NCBI GenBank assembly: GCA_023415235.1
Contig: JAEZLP010000013.1
Coordinates: 23,435 to 87,434 of the forward strand
Source of the DNA: Bacillota bacterium
GTDB lineage: Bacteria; Bacillota; Clostridia; Peptostreptococcales; Anaerovoracaceae
Length of the DNA stretch: 64,000 nucleotides
Direction: 5' to 3'
Below the pieces are notes generated by a model, which saw only the letters and a program-made list of their open reading frames with translations, was not told where the DNA came from and ran no database searches. A program made the position numbers and the translations under genes. This document shows, in pieces, positions 1 through 8,780 of the stretch. Each line of letters starts with the position of its first letter. Position 1 is the stretch's first letter.

Positions 1-72
1 CATTAGCTCAATGGATAGAGTCACAGACTTCGAATCTGCAGGTTGGGGGTTCGAGTCCCTCATGCCTCACCA
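1..72 (+). tRNA. tRNA-Arg(TCG), 5' end cut by the window
   Basis: Cloverleaf visible from acceptor base 5 onward. The anticodon loop CTTCGAA gives anticodon TCG (reads CGA), the T-loop is TTCGAGT, and the encoded 3' CCA lies at 70-72. The 3' acceptor arm ATGCCTC implies that a 5' GAGG lies just outside the window. A strong hairpin terminator follows directly. Confidence 0.9.
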
Positions 73-112
73 AAAAACACTCTATAGCTTCACGCTATAG
101 AGTGTTTTTTTT
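73..112 (+). terminator. Terminator after tRNA-Arg
   Basis: Long inverted repeat (AACACTCTATAGC, loop TTCA, complementary arm) followed by eight T. A-runs on the other side mean it could also stop transcription arriving on the minus strand from the peptidase gene. Confidence 0.85.
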
Positions 113-241
113 CTTGCTGAAAAGAGGGACTCGAACCCGAAAGGGCGTCAAGCGACTGAACGGCAAAGAAAAAACAGCATGGGATGTTGTTTTTAGCTTG
201 ACGGTCCGAACCCGGCAGGGTGAAGGCCGTTGGCACCTACC

Positions 242-1558
242 TCAAAGGACACATTCTTTAATAGCTTCGGCATATATGTTCGTAATCTTAAGCAAATCCT
301 CTAAAAGGATATATTCATCTTTCCCATGTTCCGTTGCTTCTCTGCCCGGAAACAAAGGCCCAAAGGCGACGATATTGTCCATTGCACGAGCATATGTCCC
401 TCCACCCATAGTCAAAGGCTCGCTCGCGTCGCCAGTCAGTTTTCTGTAGACCATGAGAAGCTTTTTAATGAAATCTCCGTTTTTATCGAAAAAAACAGGT
501 TTCAGGTAATCCACATTTTCAATGGCAAGTCCATATCCCTGAATCGCTTTTTCCAGACGGCTCAAAATTTCTTCCTTTGAGAAGGATACAGGGCATCGCA
601 TGTCAATTGATAGAACAGTCTTTTCGTCGGTTGCGTTTAGAACACCGGCATTCAATGTCAACTGTCCCGTTGCCTCATCCCATAACTCACAATTGATCTT
701 TTCACCATGAAGGCAGAATCCAATCTTGTCATGATAGAAGTCAATAAACCTGTTTAGCGTTTCTGAGCAGTCAAACTCTTCGTGCTGTTTCAATTCATAG
801 AGCTTTTCCATAACCTTTGAGATGGCGTTTTCACCTGCCTCAGGAGTGCTTGCATGGGCAGCGGTTCCTTTTTCATCAATTTCAACAGCATCACCGTTAT
901 TCAATAGAATTTTTGCATGGCAATAATCGGGAACCGCATTGGAGGCCTCGCCTCCTTTTATAAAGTTGCCTTTTTTTTCTGTTGTTTCCGCTGCAACAAG
1001 GTCAAAGCCCAATATTCCCATTTCACCATATATGATTGGGAAATCGGCATCCGGTGTAAATCCGTAGGATGGAAGTTCCTCATGATTAATATAGTAATCC
1101 ATGTCCTCCCAGTCGCTTTCCTCATCTGTGCCGAAGATTAGTCTTACTCTTTTCTTCAGCGTGAGTCCGGAGTCGATGATGGACTTTAACGCAAATATAA
1201 CTGCGACAGCCGGGCCTTTATTGTCAATCGCACCTCGACCGTAAAGCTTGCCATCATGAATCTCCCCACCAAATGGCGGATACGTCCAGTCGTTGCCTGC
1301 CGGGACAACATCAAGATGCATCAGGATTCCAAGCATTTCCTCCCCTTCGCCTGCTTCCGCGTAGCCTGCGTACCCGTTACAGTTCTTTGTTTTAAACCCC
1401 ATACGCTCACAAAGCTCCAGCGTATAATCAAGGCAAGCTGCGATATCTTTTCCAAAGGGCATGCCGGTTAAGCCGTCTGCTTTTATGCTGGGAAAGCTGA
1501 TCAGCTTGCGTACTTCCTTTACAATTTCTGTTTCTTTCTCCTTAAATTGATTTGCCAT
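242..1558 (-). CDS. M20-family dipeptidase, PepV/Sapep-like
   Basis: Cytoplasmic zinc dipeptidase that would cleave short peptides to amino acids. The 438-residue protein has the M20 metal-site motifs in order: HLDVVPAG near residue 87 (His and Asp), GRGAIDNKGP near 115 (bridging Asp) and GTDEESDW near 150 (Glu pair). A dimerisation/lid region follows, and MGGGTYAR lies near the end. Length fits PepV (about 440-470). The reading frame is open further upstream, but the ATG at 1558 is preceded by AGGTGAG at good spacing and begins the family-like N-terminus. It lies about 20 bp downstream of the DUF917 gene on the same strand, so it is probably co-transcribed and may supply or use the same substrate. 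Confidence 0.88.
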   Translation of the reverse strand: MANQFKEKETEIVKEVRKLISFPSIKADGLTGMPFGKDIAACLDYTLELCERMGFKTKNCNGYAGYAEAGEGEEMLGILMHLDVVPAGNDWTYPPFGGEIHDGKLYGRGAIDNKGPAVAVIFALKSIIDSGLTLKKRVRLIFGTDEESDWEDMDYYINHEELPSYGFTPDADFPIIYGEMGILGFDLVAAETTEKKGNFIKGGEASNAVPDYCHAKILLNNGDAVEIDEKGTAAHASTPEAGENAISKVMEKLYELKQHEEFDCSETLNRFIDFYHDKIGFCLHGEKINCELWDEATGQLTLNAGVLNATDEKTVLSIDMRCPVSFSKEEILSRLEKAIQGYGLAIENVDYLKPVFFDKNGDFIKKLLMVYRKLTGDASEPLTMGGGTYARAMDNIVAFGPLFPGREATEHGKDEYILLEDLLKITNIYAEAIKECVL

Positions 1559-1577
1559 ACTCACCTGCAAGCACCTT

Positions 1578-2675
1578 CTATCTCTTAAACGGGGTATAAT
1601 CGAAATCAAAGCCGAATGATCTGGGGCCGAAAACGTCAAGTCCTCTCGCTGTCGTCCATTCCTTTGGCGCAGGAAGTGCAAACACAACCAGATCCATGCC
1701 CTTTTCGTAGAATGGATTTGTTACAGGCACGCCATTTTTGTCTATTACACAGATCAGATCAGGAACCGTTACATCAACAACCCCGTCTCTGTAAGAAACA
1801 ATATGTTCATTTTTAAACCATACCTTATAGGTGTGTCCCTTGAATTCATCCGTTCCATTCAATGTTACATCACCTACGGTAAATCCATCAACAGTATCCC
1901 ATTGGAAATCTGAAACCATGCCTCGAAAGAGAACTTTTCCGCTGCCTGTATTCACGATATCCTCTGCCGGGTCTCTGCCTGCTTCGTTGGCCAGACGAAG
2001 CGCTTTGCCTACTTCAAGTGCGTAGGTTATCGCGCCCGGAATTACAGATTTTTTAAGAACGGCTCCTGTTGTAGGATGGTCAACAACACCAATCATATTT
2101 TTGCTTACGCATGCCATCGCGCGGACCAGTGCTTCTGCTCTGAAATCATTCACTACATTATTTATGATTGCCGTATCCCCAAAGGGGGTTGCGATTGCCA
2201 TCGGTGTGATCGGTACGTTGTTAATATAAAATGTCGAGTGCTGAAGTTCGGGGACCGACCTTCCTGCAGGGTCAGCGTCAACAATTGGCTTGCCCATAAG
2301 TGCTGCTACGTGGAAAGCATCTGCAGTGTTTTCGCCGCCAAGCTCTGTGGATATGATTCCAAAGAACGACTTGCCCAAATACTCTTCCATTGTCTGGAAC
2401 GCTCTCACCGCTTCCGTCACGTCCATAGAAGGGAGCCCCGCATACTTCTCTTCCTCCTCCGGTGTCAGCGGAGAAACGGAACCACATACATAAGGGCACG
2501 CAACGTATTCTTCATCCGGGATTTCATCAAGACTTGCAAGGACAAAACTCCGTCCTGCTTCAAAATCACTTTTTATGATGTCAAGACCGCCTTCCAGCGA
2601 GCCTCCGCCTCCGGTTCCCAGAACCGTACATCCATATATGATATCAATTACTTCCTGTTTACTCAGTTTTCTCAT
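1578..2675 (-). CDS. DUF917 domain protein
   Basis: A 365-residue protein beginning MRKLSKQEVIDIIYG and continuing TVLGTGGGGSLEGG, the glycine-rich N-terminus typical of DUF917 (PF06032). This family often sits beside hydantoinase/oxoprolinase-type amidohydrolases; its biochemical role is poorly settled. The start at 2675 has an AGCAGGA-like ribosome site. The same frame is open upstream into the C-terminus of the NCS1 permease, so a naive translation yields a false 452-residue permease-DUF917 fusion. One base fewer in the A8 run just upstream would end the permease at a TGA overlapping this ATG, the usual coupled arrangement. Neighbours (permease, M20 peptidase, PucR) suggest uptake and hydrolysis of a cyclic ureide, hydantoin or modified amino acid; this is inference. 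Confidence 0.82.
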   Translation of the reverse strand: MRKLSKQEVIDIIYGCTVLGTGGGGSLEGGLDIIKSDFEAGRSFVLASLDEIPDEEYVACPYVCGSVSPLTPEEEEKYAGLPSMDVTEAVRAFQTMEEYLGKSFFGIISTELGGENTADAFHVAALMGKPIVDADPAGRSVPELQHSTFYINNVPITPMAIATPFGDTAIINNVVNDFRAEALVRAMACVSKNMIGVVDHPTTGAVLKKSVIPGAITYALEVGKALRLANEAGRDPAEDIVNTGSGKVLFRGMVSDFQWDTVDGFTVGDVTLNGTDEFKGHTYKVWFKNEHIVSYRDGVVDVTVPDLICVIDKNGVPVTNPFYEKGMDLVVFALPAPKEWTTARGLDVFGPRSFGFDFDYTPFKR

Positions 2676-3998
2676 TGTAAATATCCTGCTTTCCGGTTTT
2701 TTTTCTTCATCTATCGCTTCAAGATTTGCAATTTCAGGTTTTGGCATTATCTTTCTTAAAATCAAGAGGGCTATGGCAGCTAAAATGATTCCGTTAACGC
2801 TTTCAATTCCAACCGGAATAAAAAGGGAAGCAACGATGCCGATCGCCAACGCAATAATGGCAGCCCAGTTAATGCCTGCGGTAGGTGACCAGTTCTCAGG
2901 CTTGCCTTTGCCGATAATAAAGTAGTCAACAATCATGATCCTGCAATCGGTGCTATGATAATTCCGAGATAGATCAAGAAGGTTTCAAAATAAAATATGA
3001 TCTCGAAGGAGCCGACAACGGTACCGATTATGCCGCAAATGACAGTAACAAGAACTCTTTTGTCATCCTTGCATTGAAAAACCTTCAAGGTATCCAGACC
3101 AGCAGAGTATACATTTGCAGAATTCGCGGGCCAGGTTGAAAGGATAAGGCTTAACAGGCCAAGTACCGGAATTCCAAGTCCAATGAATATACTCGTAAGA
3201 TCTTCCGTACCTGCTGCAATAGCAAAAACCGCACCGACCCAGAGGAGAATAACACCGAGAGGCATAATTCCGAAAAAGGGGGATTTGAATACGTCCATCC
3301 TTGTTTTCTGATACCTGGTATAATCTGCGGATAAAACCGCTCCGACGATGAATCCACCGATTACCATGTCGATGCCGACAAGCATATTCATTTCCGTATC
3401 ATATGGAACGAAGCTCTTTAATGCGCTCACACCATCACCCGAAACGACGATGTAGAGCCCTACAACCGTTACTGCAACCATAAGCGGCACCGCGACAACA
3501 TTGAGTATTTTCAATCCGTTAAAACCGATTGCCGCAGTAGAAAACATAATAATACCCCAGACGATAATGGAAATCTTAATAGGGATGTCAATCCCGAAGG
3601 ATGAGGACATAAGTCCTGAAAATGCCGCTCCGCATATATTTGCATTAATACCGAACCAGCCGATCCCAGCAGAGGGCACTCACGGTAGAAATGAGAAATT
3701 GGCTGCCTCGGTCTCCGAAGGACTGGGTTGCAACAATAATTGACGGGACACCGAGATCCGAACCCATAACGCCCTGGGCCCAGCAAACAGCGACTACAAT
3801 AGCATAACCTATGATCGCTGCGATAACAGTCTCTGTTAAAGACATACCTGCAACCATCAAGCTTCCTGTCCAAAGGCTTGTTGCCGAAATCATGAATCCC
3901 GCTTGGATCAGTGTCACTGAAATCCAATGCTGCCTTTCTCCAATAGGGACTGGTCTTAAGGCTAGTTTTTCAAAAGAGACGCCTCTACTTTTTTCCAT
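2676..3998 (-). pseudogene. NCS1 (CodB-like) permease, broken by frameshifts
   Basis: Membrane transporter of the nucleobase-cation-symport-1 family (cytosine, purine, allantoin or hydantoin). The start at 3998 has AGGAG upstream and encodes an N-terminus with RPVPIGERQHWIS and several TM helices. The frame then breaks near 3665: an extra G in TGGGATC turns CWIGWFGINAN into CWDRLVRY-stop. The middle (TM helices, TWPANSANVYSAG) runs in a second frame to a stop at 2933. The C-terminal helices (MIVDYFIIGKGKPENW onward) need a base restored at PIAG/IMIVDYF near 2937. A third suspicious site is the A8 run near 2700. All are single-base indels; two lie in short homopolymers, so sequencing or assembly error is as likely as true decay. 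Divergent from pucR. Confidence 0.8.
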
Positions 3999-4217
3999 TT
4001 TAAAACACTCCTATCATAATAATATAAATAGAATAAAAACAGTTAAATGAATTATAGCAAACCTCTTTCAAAAACACCTTATAGAATATATAATAAAGTA
4101 AAATTGTAAATTTCACAAATCGGTATACATATTTTCCCAATATTTGCCTGGTTCATGAAATGATGTTGTAATTATTTCAATAATGCGCTGTTTGAAAAGA
4201 GAGTGGAGGTATTAGAA
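3999..4217. promoter_or_regulatory. Divergent intergenic region between permease and pucR
   Basis: About 220 bp, strongly AT-rich, containing both divergent promoters by position and the probable PucR binding region. No clear consensus -35/-10 pair or palindrome could be singled out. Confidence 0.5.
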
Positions 4218-5363
4218 TTGCCCATTACAGTTAGAAACATAATGTCGCTGCCGTCCTTTAAGGATGCTGTCGTTCTTGCGGGTGCCGAATCGCTGGATAA
4301 CGAAGTTTTGCAAGTATCAATTGCCGACTCCCCCATATCCGATATTGATTATGTTGTTTCTCAGAAGGGGGATTTCTATCTTTCAGGCTTTTATTTTGCA
4401 AAGGATAGTCTGGAAAGCATGTATGGATTCCTGAATACTTTGAGTAAAACCAAGGCCAGCGGCTTATGCCTTACCGATGAATACATAAAGGAATTGCCGA
4501 ATGAAATTATCGAGTATTGCAATGAAAGCCGTATCCCAGTGCTCTTGGTGAGTGTTGATACTCCCTATGCCGCGATGATAAAGGAAATCATGGAGCTGAT
4601 CATCTTTGACGGGCAAAATACTCTGCTCACAAATAAAATATCGTCGCTGATCAACGGGACGCTTGATGACCATCACAAGCTCCTGATGCTTAAGGAAATC
4701 AACCCGCATTTTCAGAACTATATTACAGCTGTGTACATTTCACTTCCAATTGAGGCTGATCATACCGTGGGTACCAAGATCATTAACTTTTTCAATCAAA
4801 GTATAACTTCCTTTGCAATGGTTTATAAGGAAGCGCTTATCGGTTTTATAACGTACAACACATTTTCGAAGGAGGTTGTGGATGAGAAGATAAAGTATTA
4901 TCTGGATTCTATTCTTGCCATTTGTCAAAGTGCAGTCATTGGTGTGAGCAATTATGATAATAAACTGATCCATGCCGATACGGCCATCAACCAGGCAATC
5001 ACCGCAGCGGAAACCGGGCTCCACAATGCGGGAAAAAACGCTGTGGTTTACTATAATAACCTTGGTATTCTGAAGCTTCTCCTTCTCCTCTTAGGACGTA
5101 AGGAACTGGAGGATTTTTATCACGAGATTCTTGACCCAGTATGGGAATATGACAAAAAAAATGATTCACAGCTTTTCGAAACCATGTGTGTATTCCTTGA
5201 GCAGAAAAGAGATTATAAAGCGACGGCTAAAATTCTTTTTGTTCATGAAAATACCGTGCGCTATCGCATAAGCAAGGTCAAAGAAATGCTTGAAACTCAG
5301 AATCGATCGGATGACTTCTGCGAAGCCTTTTCCATTGCATTAAAATGCAGACACATTGCATAG
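4218..5363 (+). CDS. PucR-family transcriptional regulator
   Basis: A 381-residue regulator. The N-terminal PucR ligand domain begins PITVRNIMSLPSF, close to the family's usual ITVRDIL opening. The C-terminal HTH has the signature FVHENTVRYRISKVKEML (DNA-binding HTH_30 type). Start chosen at TTG 4218 because GGAGG at 4206-4210 sits 7 nt upstream; a GTG at 4203 overlaps that site. PucR proteins control purine/ureide or amino-acid catabolism, and the gene is divergent from the permease-DUF917-peptidase cluster, which is therefore its likely target through the AT-rich 200-bp intergenic region. Confidence 0.88.
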   Translation: MPITVRNIMSLPSFKDAVVLAGAESLDNEVLQVSIADSPISDIDYVVSQKGDFYLSGFYFAKDSLESMYGFLNTLSKTKASGLCLTDEYIKELPNEIIEYCNESRIPVLLVSVDTPYAAMIKEIMELIIFDGQNTLLTNKISSLINGTLDDHHKLLMLKEINPHFQNYITAVYISLPIEADHTVGTKIINFFNQSITSFAMVYKEALIGFITYNTFSKEVVDEKIKYYLDSILAICQSAVIGVSNYDNKLIHADTAINQAITAAETGLHNAGKNAVVYYNNLGILKLLLLLLGRKELEDFYHEILDPVWEYDKKNDSQLFETMCVFLEQKRDYKATAKILFVHENTVRYRISKVKEMLETQNRSDDFCEAFSIALKCRHIA

Positions 5364-5409
5364 TAAATTGTAATACGAATGGATTTTCACTTCTTAATGA
5401 AGATTAATA

Positions 5410-5435
5410 AAGCTGCCAATATTGAATTGGCAGCC
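5410..5435. terminator. Hairpin between convergent genes
   Basis: AGCTGCCAAT and ATTGGCAGCCT arms around a short loop, between the ends of pucR and the converging secreted-protein gene. It lacks a long T-run, so it is a moderate terminator at best. Confidence 0.6.
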
Positions 5436-5507
5436 TTAACTGTCATGCGAGTCATTCTATGTCCAACAGTGAAACTCAGGAATTCTTTGTTGAATCAAAG
5501 TTTTCTC

Positions 5508-6914
5508 TCACGTATTTGTGATGATCACCACTTTTTCGACGGAATCCCATCTGACCTTTCCGTCAAAGGCTTCCACCACCGGGCGGATCGGCAAATACGT
5601 CCTTCCATTGACGATCATAGCAGCTGTATCGATTTCTATTTTTTGACCATCTCGCAGAATATATTTCTCCCCGATCGGCACCTGTACTTTAATATTATTT
5701 TCAGTAATCGTTGCGATTTTATTGACAGCATCCCATTCAACTTTGCCGCCGAATTTCTCTAGCGTTTTCCTTAAAGGAACCTGCACTCTATTTGCATCGT
5801 CAATAAATGGAAATCCCGAGCTTTCCGTGAATTTCACGTAAACATATTGAGAAGGGTTTGGTCCGAATCCGATTGCAGTTCTGACCGTTGGTGTATTAAT
5901 AATATTTGCGTTGTTATTAATGCTTTCCGCGCTGAAGCGGTAAGGATCTTCCTTTGTTCCGCTGCCGGAAGCAATGGCTGTCTTGCTCATGTCTATGTAG
6001 CAGGACGGTCTGATCCCGGCATAGTCGGCGTTGACATATCCAATGAAGGGAACGATTTTTCCGACATTGTGATATTCCACCGTCGTTATGAGATATTTAA
6101 ACGCATCGGACGAATTCATGTCTATAATATTCCGCAAAACATACTTGGTGTAATCAAAGGGCTTATCCAGCGGAACCAAAGAATTGCCTGTCGAATACAC
6201 ATCAACATACTCCGCAGTTGTATTGTTTTCATTTGCAAGCGCTTCTTTTGTCGCGTCTGTTAAAACGTAATTTCCGAATTTACTATAAACTTCGTGGAAT
6301 TGTTCCGCATCCATAATAAACATCTTGTCGGTCACATTTTTATAATAGGCTTTTTTAACAAGAGCGGCATATCCGGCAATGTCGGCCTGTTGTTTCAGGA
6401 TCTGGCTCCCGCCTTCTTTTTCCGCAACGTATTTGCCGACCAAGGTGTCTCTCTGCTCGCTTTCTTTCAGGATATCAACTTCCGCTGTTGTAAAATTCCT
6501 TGAAGATAAAAATCCCGGCTCACTCATGAACTCGTTGTAATTCCACATATGACCGTTCATGGGGTTGGAAAGCGACTCATCTTCGATGAGATATTTTGTT
6601 TGTGCTTCTTCTCCGATTGAATTGAGCCATGTTCTGATATATGAAGTTTCCCAGTGTCTCTCTGTAAAGCCGACACTGTGATTATAGAGAGCAAAAGGTC
6701 TAACGGTCAAAACTTTATCGCTTAAGAGCATCGGGTCGCCGTCCTCATCAAGGTCGACTACTCTCCACAAGATCGGCGCACCATAGTAGGTCCCGAATAA
6801 TATGTAATCTCCTTCTATCGGCCTGGTTTCTGCAGCACTGACGGGTGTAAGAGCCAGCAACATTGCTGCAATAGTTAATAGTGAAACTATAGTCCGTATT
6901 CTTCTGCTTTTCAT
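5508..6914 (-). CDS. Secreted DUF6273 / copper-amine-oxidase-N-like protein
   Basis: A 468-residue exported protein. Residues 1-28 form a Sec signal peptide (basic MKSRRIR, hydrophobic core, cleavage near VSAAE). Residues about 30-300 resemble DUF6273 (GDYILFGTYYGAPILWRVVD, LLSDKVL). The C-terminal 110 residues carry two stalk repeats of the Cu_amine_oxidN1 type (VPLRKTLEKFGGKVEWD and LPIRPVVEAFDGKVRWD), a non-catalytic module common on clostridial surface proteins. AAAGGAGG precedes the start. It is transcribed alone. Likely a cell-surface protein; no enzymatic residues were recognised. Confidence 0.8.
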   Translation of the reverse strand: MKSRRIRTIVSLLTIAAMLLALTPVSAAETRPIEGDYILFGTYYGAPILWRVVDLDEDGDPMLLSDKVLTVRPFALYNHSVGFTERHWETSYIRTWLNSIGEEAQTKYLIEDESLSNPMNGHMWNYNEFMSEPGFLSSRNFTTAEVDILKESEQRDTLVGKYVAEKEGGSQILKQQADIAGYAALVKKAYYKNVTDKMFIMDAEQFHEVYSKFGNYVLTDATKEALANENNTTAEYVDVYSTGNSLVPLDKPFDYTKYVLRNIIDMNSSDAFKYLITTVEYHNVGKIVPFIGYVNADYAGIRPSCYIDMSKTAIASGSGTKEDPYRFSAESINNNANIINTPTVRTAIGFGPNPSQYVYVKFTESSGFPFIDDANRVQVPLRKTLEKFGGKVEWDAVNKIATITENNIKVQVPIGEKYILRDGQKIEIDTAAMIVNGRTYLPIRPVVEAFDGKVRWDSVEKVVIITNT

Positions 6915-7048
6915 AACTTCCTCCTTTGAAGTGTATCAATCTGTTGATTCATTCTACTTCAAATATCAGTAAGCTTCAACAATAAATGGGGAAAGGCTTT
7001 ATTTTCAATGGTAAAACCTTATTAAAAAATATAGTTTGCTTTTAACTC

Positions 7049-7077
7049 TTGAAAAAGGCTGAAATTTAGTGTATATT
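7049..7077 (+). promoter_or_regulatory. Promoter of tRNA-Arg(CCG)
   Basis: TTGAAA at 7049-7054 and TATATT at 7072-7077 with a 17-bp spacer, placing the transcription start about 30 nt before the tRNA. Confidence 0.65.
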
Positions 7078-7112
7078 CTTCAAGTGGGCATCTCCCACAA
7101 TAGTCCATATAT

Positions 7113-7189
7113 GCGCCCGTAGCTCAGCTGGATAGAGCGTCAGACTCCGACTCTGAAGGTCACAGGTTCGACTCCTGCCGGGCGTACCA
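7113..7189 (+). tRNA. tRNA-Arg(CCG)
   Basis: Full cloverleaf: acceptor GCGCCCG paired with CGGGCGT, D-arm AGCTCAGCTGGATAGAGC, anticodon loop CTCCGAC (anticodon CCG, reads CGG), T-loop TTCGACT, encoded CCA at 7187-7189. Confidence 0.95.
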
Positions 7190-7204
7190 GAAAAATATCA
7201 CACT

Positions 7205-7231
7205 AAAACCATGGGTTATCCCATGGTTTTA
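7205..7231 (+). terminator. Hairpin after tRNA-Arg(CCG)
   Basis: AAAACCATGGG, loop TTAT, CCCATGGTTTT. The T-tract is short, but the stem is strong and directly downstream of the tRNA. Confidence 0.7.
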
Positions 7232-7280
7232 GTTTATCCGAACAAATAGTTTACTAGTTTTGAATTCATTGCATTACATT

Positions 7281-7589
7281 CTACTGATCAAAGCACAGTC
7301 CAGTAAGAACGAACATAAAGGAGATTGCTACTTCCTCACCTTTTCCTCCGGCCACCATATCAAGCTCAGCGGCGGAAAGCTCTCCTTTTTTTGACTCCGC
7401 CAGCTCTTTGAAGAACTGCCGCATTTCATCCTGTGTCACAACGTAACCGGCATCCTTTGCGAATGCAACCAGCTTCTCATTGGTGGCAGCTTCTCCAGCT
7501 TCCTGTGAGTCTTTCATGATCGCAGAGAATTCATCCCGTAATGTGCTGTCTGCAGCCACTTTTTCATACAATTCCTTCATCTTTGACAT
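7281..7589 (-). CDS. Nif11-like leader RiPP precursor peptide
   Basis: A 102-residue small protein with a helical Nif11-type leader (MSKMKELYEKVAADSTLRDEF), the acidic ELSAAELDMV segment and a double-glycine cleavage site (MVAGG at about residue 82), followed by a 20-residue tail ending in a hydrophobic stretch with one Cys. This is the layout of Nif11/nitrile-hydratase-leader natural-product precursors, cleaved after GG by a peptidase-containing ABC exporter. AAGGAG lies at good distance from the ATG. No LanM, cyclodehydratase, radical-SAM or C39 transporter is seen in the window, so any maturation would be in trans. The core has one Cys and one Thr, so substrate potential is limited. Confidence 0.8.
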   Translation of the reverse strand: MSKMKELYEKVAADSTLRDEFSAIMKDSQEAGEAATNEKLVAFAKDAGYVVTQDEMRQFFKELAESKKGELSAAELDMVAGGKGEEVAISFMFVLTGLCFDQ

Positions 7590-7724
7590 AATCTGTTTCT
7601 CCTTTCAAACTACGACTCCCGATGTTTTGCATATTATACCATTATTTACATATACGGTTCAAGACTCAATGCATTACATACTTCCTGAAAAAAGAATGAA
7701 TGTCCCCAAAGGATAAGGAGGGGA

Positions 7725-8651
7725 TCAGAGAAGGCTCACGGTAGGTTCCAGCACCGTAAGAGTGTTGTTCTCCGTATCCAGATTTGCCGTTGCTCCGATG
7801 GGGATTGCCATTTTATAAGTGCCATGACCGGATGCCAGGTTGCTCATCAGGGGCTTGCCGAAGGGAACGATCACTTCCGTGATAAGGTTTTCATAGGACT
7901 TTCCGTAGGAATCCTCGCAGTTGGAGCATTCTCCCATGATAATGCCGGCGCAGTCGTCAATTTTGCCTGCATGATATAAATGCATGATCAGCCGATAGAC
8001 ACGGCTTACAGCCTCGTGTGTCTCCTCGATGAGAAGGATTTTTCCGGTTGTGTCGACTTCAAAAGGCGTGCCCAAGGTATCTACAAACGATGTAAGGTTG
8101 CCGCCGACGATCTGACCGGTTACATTGCCGGGCACTCTGCTGACCAGCGGCATACCCGGCGGGTTTTCCAGCGGTCTGGGGGAGAGCAGCGTGGAAGTGG
8201 CGGTAAAAAACTGATCGAAGCTGTATGCGGGAGTCGTTGGTCTGAAATCAATGAGAAGGAGACTGTGGAAAGTAATCAGGTCTGCCATTCTGTACAGGAC
8301 ATTCAACAGTACGGTAATGTCGCTGTAGCCTGTGAGGATTTTCGGATTGTCCTTGATCAGCGAATAATCCAGGTATGGAATTATATCCACAACTCCGGAA
8401 CCGCCCCGGGTTGGAATGATCGCTCTGACGTCCTGATTTTCAAACATGCTCATCAGGTCAGACGCACGCTGCTGCGGCGTGGCTGCTACAAAACCCATCT
8501 GGGAGTACACATAGTTTCCGACTACTACATTGAATCCCATGTTCTGCAGGAATTCGATCCTTGCATCAATGGTTCCCGTGTCCCGTGGACTTCCTAGTGT
8601 GACGATTCCTACCGTGTCGCCTGCACGTAAAATAGGCGGCCGTATCGCCAT
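7725..8651 (-). CDS. S66 LD-carboxypeptidase (LdcA/MccF-like)
   Basis: A 308-residue serine peptidase of the S66 family, which trims the terminal D-Ala of murein tetrapeptides (LdcA) or cleaves acyl-sulfamoyl-adenylate antibiotics (MccF). The N-terminus PPILRAGDTVGIVTLGSP is typical; the nucleophile Ser is in ILTGYSDIT near residue 114, and the Glu and His of the triad are in LLIEET (about 208) and SGHGTYKMAIPIGA (about 278). AGGAGG precedes the ATG. Monocistronic. The sequence does not decide whether it is for murein recycling or immunity. Confidence 0.85.
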   Translation of the reverse strand: MAIRPPILRAGDTVGIVTLGSPRDTGTIDARIEFLQNMGFNVVVGNYVYSQMGFVAATPQQRASDLMSMFENQDVRAIIPTRGGSGVVDIIPYLDYSLIKDNPKILTGYSDITVLLNVLYRMADLITFHSLLLIDFRPTTPAYSFDQFFTATSTLLSPRPLENPPGMPLVSRVPGNVTGQIVGGNLTSFVDTLGTPFEVDTTGKILLIEETHEAVSRVYRLIMHLYHAGKIDDCAGIIMGECSNCEDSYGKSYENLITEVIVPFGKPLMSNLASGHGTYKMAIPIGATANLDTENNTLTVLEPTVSLL

Positions 8652-8780
8652 CCCGTATCGCCTCCTGTCAACAATCTCAGATTATGTTGATGTATTATAT
8701 GAAATTTGACTCGAGCTGGTTAATATTATTTCAGAAATACAATCTTAATCGACTTTTTTTGTTATAATAAGGATAAACAT

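Noticed and set aside
102..449. Plus-strand open frame over the tRNA terminator and the 3' end of the peptidase gene
   Set aside because: No ribosome site; overlaps a terminator and is antisense to a clear M20 peptidase. Coding sense is poor.
1578..2936. 452-residue permease-DUF917 fusion protein
   Set aside because: The N-terminal 87 residues are the permease C-terminus in a frame reached only after a missing base; DUF917 has its own start and ribosome site at 2675.
7281..8651. Reading the Nif11 peptide and S66 peptidase as a microcin C-like biosynthesis and immunity pair
   Set aside because: Nif11 leaders are unrelated to the MccA heptapeptide, no MccB adenylyltransferase is present, and the two genes are 135 bp apart with separate ribosome sites; the S66 enzyme is more simply a murein carboxypeptidase.
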